Shown piece by piece: positions 56,975 to 64,000 of a stretch of DNA of 64,000 nucleotides. Position 1 is the first letter of the stretch; the number at the start of each line of letters is the position of its first letter. Origin of the DNA: Ceriagrion tenellum (taxonomy: Eukaryota > Arthropoda > Insecta > Odonata > Coenagrionidae); assembly GCA_963169105.1 (NCBI GenBank), contig OY720641.1, positions 79,125,496-79,189,495 on the forward strand, read 5' to 3'. A program made the translations under genes and the position numbers. The notes beneath the pieces were generated by a model. It saw nothing but the letters and a program-made list of their open reading frames with translations, was not told where the DNA came from and did not search any database.

Positions 56975-59465
56975 TGTTAACAAAACCCACAACCACTTCT
57001 TCCCCTCAACTGCTATACTGTGCAAAGTATTGTATTGAATTGCATAACAGGGCATAATCATAAACACCCATTGGGCATCCATCTACATATTTTACGCGTG
57101 GTGCGAATGGCAGTGAACACACCAGTGCATGCATCAAAAATATATTTAAACCGAAAGTATCAAATTGAAATAGGAATGTACGCAATAATAAATTGACGCA
57201 AAAGTGACCGATTAGTAAAATCGAAATCGAATTTCATTTTCCTTTTGAAACTATGCAGCGAAGTTCCGGTAATGACGGGCGAATTAGCCGCTTTGAAGTT
57301 CATCTGATGATAATTTTTATGCTCGTTAATTTTTTTCCGCCGTTCCGATTAAAATTTTTGCCAAAAATCCAATTTCGGTGTTTACATTGCTTTTGGCGGG
57401 CCGTGATTCGTTGGCTTGTCGTGAAAATTGAACTTGTAAAAAAAAACAATTTGCTCTGTGTTAGTTGAACGCATAATGTTTGCTTAACTGGTGAAAGCAA
57501 ACAGATCACCGTGGCGTGAATAATTTAGCCAAATATTTCCTAGCTAAAGCGGTCATCAATATAAATTACATTTAAATGGATAGTTTCAAGTCAAAAAATA
57601 ACTTATACCGCCGCTTTTGTATCCTCATCGATGAAAGCACGAGCCCCAGTCGGGTTATCGTACATATGACACCATTTCATCTATTATTTAATTCCTCAAT
57701 AACATCCGTTTTCTAAAGTTCTTGTTCAATGAGGAAATTTGATGAGATATTACATACAGCCATGCTCCGTGATACACTGATGATGTTGTATTTTGCCAAG
57801 AGTAATAGTTATGGGAATTCATTTTATGTTTACTAAATTTGTGGTTAAGTTTTGTGAAAACATTTGTGGTTAAATTTTGTGAAAAAATTTGTGTTTTATA
57901 AGCGAAGTTTCAATTACGGATTAAAGTATACTCTTGGGCTTGTCTCTGCGTAACAGCACTGTTGTGTTTAATTATGTGCGCTATTTGCTTTCTTGTTCAC
58001 GAAGTAAGAGATTAGGGAGATTGTTGGACTGAGGCTATTGAAGTTTTGGTGCCGCCATATTGAATTGCACCATCGCATTAGCAGTGGAAACAGCCGTGTA
58101 TTCCGAGTGCTGCATGAGCCTCTCCTGCGCCGGGTGTTATCGTACGCGAGGACGCTTAGTGGGGATTAATTCCCTGCAAATGATAGGGGAAGGTGTTGAG
58201 TCGTATTCGCCATAGGGGTGGGATGAGAGAGACAATGGATGCGAGAACAACTAGAGCAGCAAAGGAGGGGTGTCATAGGACGAGTGTTGGCCCGTCGACA
58301 GGATTTTGAGACTCAATTGTCCTATGTGTTAAGGCACCCTTTATTCACATGCAAGAGCACGAGGAATTTGCAATGAAGCGGTCACCGAATACGTGTGACG
58401 TTAAGTGAAAACCGAGAGAAATAACCTGGAAAATGTATTTGGACTTGGCTGGGTAAATTTATGAAAGCAGAGTCTAGAAGAGAGGATTTTAAAATAGATT
58501 TTAAGGCATATTGAATTAATGTAAGGGGGAAGAACTGAGGAATATAAGTTGGTGTGTTAGATTTATTGAAATTTCAAGGAGCAATAATCAAATTTAACTG
58601 CATAAGATAACGTAGGAGTTAAATCTGGTATGGAAAAGAATCGGACTGCGTAACGAAGGGAAAATTGTATGTATGAGTTTTATGTCCATTATGAAATAAC
58701 TCTAGCCAAAATTTGGAACATAAAATTTTGAAATGGTAGGCAGTATGGGATAATTATTAGAGATAGCTTTATTTCATTCCAACACACCTGTCAAAGAGCA
58801 GCTACTATATTGATGCATAAGATGTACCTTGGTAATGGAAATGTTGAAGATTGCCAAAGTTGCCAGCAAATTCGATCTAGCTCACTGTCCTTAATATTTT
58901 GGTGTGTCAATGGACCTCGAAGTTCCTAAATGCAGTAATTCTGTCATAGATTCCTTTGCCTGTTGCCGTGAGTGCTGCTGCCCTGACAGCAAGTGAGGTA
59001 TAACCTCACGGCTCGTGTAACATTATAATAAATGGTACTGTAGAATATTTATAGGAAAAAATATGTTATTTTGATTTTGCGATACCATGGTCTTTTACAT
59101 AAAAATGGTCTCGCTAATCTTATGAGTCATTATGCGACTGTCATGCGAAATACATCCAGGTTAGTAGTCGGAAGCTGAGCCTCAGTCGTACGGATTATAC
59201 AAGCTGCAACCTATGTTCGTTTAAAGGGTCTCAGGTGAGTATTTCATCGATTAAATTCTAAACTTCATTCATATCACACAATCATCGACTGGATGATGAA
59301 ACTCGGAAGCGAAGAGTGACGAAATCTCCCTCTATCACCTACGAACCCCTGAATGCTTTAATTAGTATTTACAGAACTGCGCGAACGGTAGTATTTTAAT
59401 CTGATATCTCCGGAATTTACCACGGTTAATGCTATTATCCTCGAGTCCATATCGGCTGGGTGTAA
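56975..59465. other. no gene recognised
   Basis: A 24-base unit (TTTGTGGTTAAGTTTTGTGA type) is repeated twice in tandem near 57838-57888. Otherwise no gene or element recognised. Confidence 0.4.
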
Positions 59466-59469
59466 AATT

Positions 59470-59988
59470 CCCCTTCCATATGCCTTATATTATGGGAAAA
59501 AGATGTGCTCAATAAAGGTAAGACTGCAAGCTAGGAAACGGTATGTGAAAATATTCGTTTGGATCGTGGCACTCTATGGATGGGAAGCATGGACCATTGG
59601 AAAAGCTGACCATAAATTAATAGAAGCCTTCAAAACTTGGTGCTGGAGGAGGACGCTGAAGATAAAATGGACGGAAAAAGTAAGAAATGATTAAGTGTGC
59701 AAAAGAGTAGAAGAGGAAAGGACCATATGGAATACCATGTGGGAAAGGAAAACAATATGGCTTGGACTCACCCTGAGACAAAATGGGTTTGTGAAGAACA
59801 TAATTGAAGGCAAAATAGAGGAAAAAGTCCCCTGAGGAAGACTCAGGAATAAATTCATGTTCCAAATTATGAAGTCAGTGCATAGGGGCAAATACAACAA
59901 CGTAAGACAGCTAGTATTTGGTAGGGAAGGGTAGAGGGCTGCGGTCAACCAATCTAAGGATTGAACGACCAATGATGATGATCATAGA
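59470..59988 (+). mobile_element. RTE-like LINE (family P), 3' copy
   Basis: Coding remnant followed by GGATTGAACGACCAATGATG and a short GAT-repeat tail at about 59970-59983, a tail type common in RTE-group LINEs. Other pieces of the family are at 29.6-30.6 kb (minus) and 60.76-60.89 kb (plus). Confidence 0.78.
59503..59975 (+). pseudogene. family-P LINE RT C-terminal remnant
   Basis: Reads LQARKRYVKIFVWIVALYG, WEAWTIGKADHKLIEAFKTW, CWRRTLKIKWTEKVRND; then a stop (59692-59694), CKRVEEERTIWNTMWERK, LRQNGFVKNIIEGKIEEKVP, a second stop, and GRLRNKFMFQIMKSV. YG.E.WT........EAF..WCWRR.L.I.WT..V.N is the standard tail of a widespread arthropod LINE group. Two in-frame stops make it a pseudogene. 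The catalytic RT core is missing. Confidence 0.78.
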
Positions 59989-60275
59989 AACCCTAAAATA
60001 ACCATTCATACGAGAAAATGTTTGAAAGCATACAAGTCCATAAAATACGCCTTCATATGCATATTTTGCTTATTTAATATGATTTGACAAGCCGTAAGAC
60101 GGGCGAAAATTTTTGTTAATTGGTTATTTTCCAACATTTTAGCAGTAAGAATACGGATCTTAATACGCTAATTTCACTCTTAAGAACATGAGTGAAAATA
60201 TTTCTTTAATTCATTCAATATTCACGGAGATTTATAATATTAAAATCCTCGAAATTTTATGTTTCATATATAGTA
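59989..60275. other. no gene recognised
   Basis: AT-rich spacer between two LINE fragments. Confidence 0.35.
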
Positions 60276-60277
60276 GT

Positions 60278-60752
60278 CTGAACGCCGTGGGTATGAGTTA
60301 TCTGAGAAGTGTTTGCGGCAAAAGGAGGATGGATAGAGTCAGGAATGAATGGGTAATAAATGAATGTGGGTTAGATGCTCCACTAATGGACTTAATATAA
60401 AGGGAATGTGCTTCGTTGGTTTGGCCATGTTAAGAGAATGAATGAGAGTCGAATAACGAAACAGATATATTAGCGTGAAATGAATGGTGCGAGAGGTAGA
60501 GGTAGGCCGAGAAAGTTGTGGTTGAATGTAGCTGAGGAAATTCTTAGGAGGAGGAATATTAGGAGTCTTAAAAACAGGAGGGCGTGTATGAGGCAGTGTA
60601 TGGGGGTAAATGAGGTGAAAGAGGTTTGCAGGGATAGGTCAGAATGGAAGAAATTATTGAAGCAGAGTTGAGTGTACAAATGTGTGTTTGTGAGTGAAAC
60701 TCGGTGACTATGCCTACCTCGGCGGTGAACGGCGTGATTGGTATGTATGAAT
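60278..60752 (+). mobile_element. LINE family G, 3' copy
   Basis: Starts inside the coding tail (LNAVGMSYLRSVCG, MDRVRNEWVINECGL; a stop after about 60400; then CASLVWPC-type sequence in a shifted frame, and GARGRGRPRKLWL at about 60486-60524). It ends with the family's 3' UTR, GGCGTGATTGGTATGTATG. It is closest to the 49.1 kb copy in the last 250 bases. Confidence 0.8.
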
Positions 60753-60757
60753 GTAAT

Positions 60758-60890
60758 AGAATATAATTGAAAGTAAAATAGACGGAAAAGTCCCCAGAGG
60801 AAGAGTAGCAGTAGATAGGGAAGGGTGGAGGGCTGCAGACAACCAATCTTAGGATTGAACGACCAATAAATGATCCCTTATACCACTCGG
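60758..60890 (+). mobile_element. LINE family P, short internally deleted piece
   Basis: ATAATTGAAAGTAAAATAGA, CCCAGAGGAAGA, then (after an internal deletion) GATAGGGAAGGGTGGAGGGC and CTTAGGATTGAACGACCAAT, collinear with 59.79-59.98 kb. It begins directly at the 3' end of the family-G copy, as at 30.48 kb. Confidence 0.72.
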
Positions 60891-61015
60891 TAATTAGCGA
60901 TGAAATGTTTTGTGATACTAACATTTTAGTAAAGATAGTTTGATGATAGGCCATTGAGGTGTATGGCCTTTGGTCATTTCAATGACCCGCACCCAGTAAC
61001 CTCTACAACCCACTG
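60891..61015. other. no gene recognised
   Basis: Short AT-rich spacer before the asymmetric tract. Confidence 0.3.
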
Positions 61016-62165
61016 ATGGTGTGCCATCCACCAGGAGTGCGGCAAAGGAGGACTCGGTGTGTGAGAGAGGGAGACTCTTGAATTGGACGAGAGCGGGTAC
61101 GTTTTTCGGGGAGGGAGAAGAGTTTCCTTGAGCTCGAGAGGGAGGGGTCGTCGGCGAAAACACGTAAGGGAGACCGTGAGACGTTGAGGTGGTATACATT
61201 CGCAAATAAACCGGGTTGTGAAGTTGGATTGGGGAGAGGGGGGGCGAGGCTGGAGGCGGAGCAGTAAGAACAGGGGTGGAGGATGGAAGGGTTAGAGAGA
61301 TGGGCAAGTGTGTTTGAAAAAAAAGTAACAAGATTGGTGTGAGGTGGATTGAGAAAGGGTATTTTTTTTCCAGTCCTGGGGAAAGGGTAAAAGGGGAGTG
61401 GTCTCTGGATTTTAATGAGGAGACGGGGGTATTTCCCCAAGGATGGCGGGGATGGGATGTGCCGCGGAAAAAAAGGGAGGTTAAAGGAGGTTCGGGGGGG
61501 GTGAAAGATGGAGGGAGATGAGGCCGAGTGAGGGAGTTTCACCACCCTTGCTCGCCTCTCTCCACCCCTCTCTGCCTCGCAAGGGGCTGCGTTTGTGAGG
61601 GGATGTGCCAGAATGAGGGGCTGAGGAGACCAGATGAAGAAGAAAAGGGAGTAGGGCAGAGGCTGGGACGGTTGTTCGTGTGGGGAGGGGGGGGGGGGTC
61701 AGGATCCAGACCGGCATTGTCGGGGAACTCGCAAGGTTAGGACGAGTGCTTGGGCGGACGGATAGGGGGGGGGGGGCGATGGGGAGGAGGAGTAGCACGA
61801 GGCACTGGGAATACAACGCACAATGGGAAAAGGGATGAGGAGAGAAAAAATAATAATGGGCGGCGCGGAAGAGTGGATATGAGAAATTTAGAGGGAGGAC
61901 AAACAAAAGGAGCGAAGGCGAAGAATGAAGAAGAAAGGTCTCTTTACCTCTCTCTCCCTCTGTTTTAATTTTCTCCTTTTCTCCCGTTAAATTCATTTTT
62001 TTCATCTTTCCCTAGTCCTATCTTTCCCCCTTTTTTTTCAAACAGGGCCTTTGGTCGGGTGAGAAAGAGATTTTCGGGAAGAAAAGCAACATTCATGCAA
62101 CGGCGTTCCCTTTCCTTTTTTTCCTTCTCTTTCCATCTTTCACCCCGTCCTCCTCCTTTGTGTTT
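61016..62165. repeat. GC-rich purine tract with skew flip
   Basis: Strongly G/A-rich on the plus strand to about 61935, including two 12-G runs (61687-61698, 61765-61776), and then abruptly C/T-rich to 62165. Long minus-strand frames (61003-61545, 61481-62005) and plus-strand frames are open together; their products are proline/serine-rich or glycine/arginine-rich low complexity. The G runs could form quadruplexes. Confidence 0.6.
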
Positions 62166-62655
62166 TATTTCAAGCCGGTTTAATTTAAAACAATGAGATT
62201 AAACATCCTAATTAACGTAGTTCCGTTGATATCTTTTACTTTTTGTTCCTGTTTATTATTTTCTCGAGCTGCTCGTTTCTTTTCCGGGAGGGCGAGGCGC
62301 TTTGAGATTGGGGTCGGTGGGAATGGATTCCGCTCGAAAGATGTGAGGCGCAGGCGTTTGTTAAGCATTGGATATAGATATATAGATATTTCAAAGCTCA
62401 ATTTTAGGTGTACAAACATGAATTAAGAAAAACAATGAGTTTTAGGTTGCTTCAAGGACTTCCTGTGGGAAGCTACCATCATGACATGAGGGCACAATAC
62501 ACAATGCAAAGACAATACGCATTGCAAGTATGAATGATATAAAGTACAACTAGTCATCAGATTTAGTTGAATTATGCTAGTTTCAAGAATTAAACCACGA
62601 ATAACCTAAAAAAATCCAAAAATAAAATGTAAACTTTTTAACAAATTTGAAGACA
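62166..62655. other. no gene recognised
   Basis: Overlapping frames on both strands at 62180-62426, no recognised domain. Confidence 0.35.
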
Positions 62656-62659
62656 CAAA

Positions 62660-63168
62660 AATCAATTATTTATTTATTTATTTTGCCCAAAATCAAAGTC
62701 TAAACTTTCACGAGGAATCAGCCATTTCTTGAGTTTATTTCAGAATGTAAACTCATTTTTATGACATTTTAGAGTAGGTGGTAACAGATTGTATATTTTA
62801 GGTCCAATGTGAACATAGCATCTTTTATATGTATTGGTAGGCGAACCTTTTGTAGAGGAAACGACTTATTTCTACGGCCGCCTACAATATGTGGTTTATC
62901 AAACCAGGTAGAAGTGTTGCCACTTCTCGAGAAGAGCGTTCGTAGTACCTTATAAATGTATAAATGTCTTAAGGGGAGCACCTTTAGGCTGCAAAATAAG
63001 GGAAAACTGGGGTGACCTTTGTTTTTTCTGGAGATTATCCCGATGATGCTCTTTTGAGCAAAGTAGGCGGGCTGTATTGAATTGTAATAAGCACCACCCC
63101 AGATAGTAATTCCGTAGCTGATCTTGGAGTTTACTAATGCATTATATAATATCTTTAAAGGATTTTAT
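62660..63168 (-). mobile_element. LINE 3' end with TAAA-repeat tail
   Basis: Minus strand. The tail reads TAAA repeats (ATTTATTTATTTATTTT on the plus strand at 62662-62685). Coding remnant to about 63120. Same general group as the poly(A) LINE at 23.1 kb but a different family and tail. Confidence 0.75.
62700..63150 (-). pseudogene. RT C-terminal remnant of TAAA-tailed LINE
   Basis: Minus-strand translation: ISYGITIWGGAYYNSIQPAY, FAQKSIIGIISRKNKGHP, then (near 62981) LPLRHLYIYKVLRTLFSRSG, NTSTWFDKPHIVGGRRN, KVRLPIHIKDAMFTLDLKYT; broken by stops near 62768. YGI..WGG...........QK..I..I............LF..L..L.....Y.YK is the usual RT end of Jockey-type elements. Catalytic motifs absent. Confidence 0.72.
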
Positions 63169-63271
63169 TTACACAAGTTGCGGGTATAATAAAATTTTGC
63201 CATACAATGCAGTGAATATTTCCTTACAGATTGTGGATGAAGCAACCACATGTTTTATTAGTAAGTGGGTT
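63169..63271 (-). other. possible LINE remnant
   Basis: The minus frame continues from the fold-back's left flank (KYTFRYKILRTHLLIKHV) to a stop at 63169. It may be part of a coding remnant interrupted by the fold-back, but is too short to assign. Confidence 0.2.
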
Positions 63272-63466
63272 CTCAAAATTTTGTATCTGAAGGTGTATTT
63301 AAGCTGAAGGATCTCAGATTTTCCCGGCGTATCTGGTGGATAAAGTTTTCTCGGGTCTTCCACCAAGTTAGCCGGTCCATGGAGCCCCATGGACCTGCTC
63401 ACCCGGTGGAAGACCCGAGAAACCATTATCCATGTATTTAAGGTGCTCAAAATTTTGTGTCTGAAG
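63272..63466 (-). mobile_element. fold-back element, second copy, with 21-bp near-perfect target-site duplication
   Basis: CTCAAAATTTTGTRTCTGAAG occurs at 63272-63292 and 63446-63466 (one mismatch). The ~153-base insert contains an inverted repeat (about 63334-63384 and 63387-63437) with TTTCTCGGGTCTTCCACCGG arms. On the minus strand it continues into CGCCGGGAAAATC, as in the element at 19665-19895 (CGCCGGGAAAGTG). Same family, opposite orientation. Confidence 0.78.
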
Positions 63467-63584
63467 ATATGATTCGAAGTTCTATCCGTTTACGTTGGCG
63501 AATAGTGTCTCTTTCTACTGATCTTTCACATAAAGCCTTTGCCTGACAAATCACAAAACGAGCATATTGCATATGTACACATTT

Positions 63585-63870
63585 ATTACGACATAGGTTT
63601 CGCTTATTACAGCATCATCGGATGCTTTTACCCTCCATGGACGAGCGATTCAAATTTATTTTCAAAATCATTGAAATATCTGCTTTGTAAGAGGCTTTTC
63701 CATTTAGATGCTGCGCTAGACATAATTGTAACGTTTCGGATTAAGTGTGTGGAAAATTGCGTCTCTTTCGGCGGTATGACAAACAATTTGAATATGTATA
63801 AATGTCTGACGCTATTCACTGACGATGGCGTGCTTGGCGTAGCTCTGAAATAAATAGTTTCAGCTGTCAT
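63585..63870 (-). pseudogene. possible RT remnant with hammerhead-like motif at its 3' side
   Basis: The minus frame 63870-63628 contains NSVRHLYIFKLFVIPPKETQ, reminiscent of the RHLYIYKVLRTL segment of the neighbouring LINE, without stops. Downstream on the minus strand, CCGATGA (63615-63621), a short GCU/AGC helix and GAAAC (63597-63601) resemble a hammerhead core with U4 changed to C. No host gene is indicated. Weak assignment. Confidence 0.25.
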
Positions 63871-64000
63871 ATGAAGAAAAATTTACAACGTTAAAAAATG
63901 ACGTTATGAAGGTAATGATGATTTTCATCTTGTGTAAATGTTCTTATTTAAATAATTGTTTTTAATTAACTATATACAATACAAATACGTCTCATTTCAA
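63871..64000. other. no gene recognised
   Basis: AT-rich right edge of the window. Confidence 0.3.

Noticed and set aside
61003..62005. Long minus-strand open frames of 137-180 codons
   Set aside because: Same composition effect; products are proline/serine-rich and no motif is conserved between them.
1..64000. CRISPR array, bacterial operon or phage
   Set aside because: No regularly spaced repeats with unique spacers, no ribosome-binding-site-led tandem genes; all coding signals are eukaryotic transposable elements.

Overview
The window looks like intergenic or intronic DNA from a large, repeat-rich arthropod genome, probably an insect. It is AT-rich and nearly every recognisable coding stretch belongs to a decayed transposable element: APE-type non-LTR retrotransposons (LINEs) of at least five families, a cecropia-type mariner, a pogo-like element, a Penelope-like element (PLE), tRNA-derived SINEs, fold-back elements and a Tc1/mariner-type MITE. 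No bacterial or viral gene organisation, rRNA gene, intact tRNA gene or CRISPR array was seen. The arthropod assignment is an inference from the element families; no host gene fixes the species.

Layout. 1-631: C-terminal and HTH parts of a mariner transposase (minus), running off the left edge. 2.55-3.72 kb: first of nine copies of a CR1-like LINE whose 3' end carries two hairpins and a GTAGAT-repeat tail (others at 6.7-7.16, 7.16-7.49, 17.18-17.87, 18.3-18.77, 19.96-20.14, 26.13-26.69, 37.4 and 39.2-39.47 kb). 6.05-6.62 kb: a tandem duplication and a SINE. About 7.6-11.05 kb: the most complete element, a LINE with a 2A-like motif, an APE endonuclease, reverse transcriptase (RT) and an AAAT-repeat tail, broken by two frame changes, a stop and a 68-bp duplication. 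12.6-13.6 kb: a pair of 245-bp direct repeats. 15.8-16.8 kb: a pogo-like remnant with seven copies of a 15-nt motif. 19.66-19.90 kb: a fold-back element with a 12-bp target-site duplication. 23.1-23.9 kb: a LINE tail with poly(A). 29.6-30.6 kb: one LINE nested in another. 31.3-31.5 kb: the only candidate host coding exon. 35.8-36.15 and 38.9-39.2 kb: inverted SINE pairs. 41.2-41.9 kb: the GIY-YIG end of a PLE with 13-bp target-site duplications. 43.65-43.8 kb: a fold-back with a hammerhead-ribozyme-like core. 48.7-49.4 and 59.5-60.9 kb: more LINE pieces. 55.6 kb: second copy of the SINE. 56.4-57.0 kb: a long-TIR MITE. 61.0-62.2 kb: a strongly strand-asymmetric GC-rich tract, one of several. 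62.7-63.9 kb: LINE tails and a second copy of the fold-back family.

The genes do not form a pathway. What links them is transposition biology: LINE RTs with structured 3' ends, SINEs that depend on LINE machinery, and PLE-type repeats. The best leads are the 2A-like motif, the covarying 3' hairpins of the CR1-like family, the hammerhead-like core, and the PLE and fold-back insertions with clean target-site duplications.
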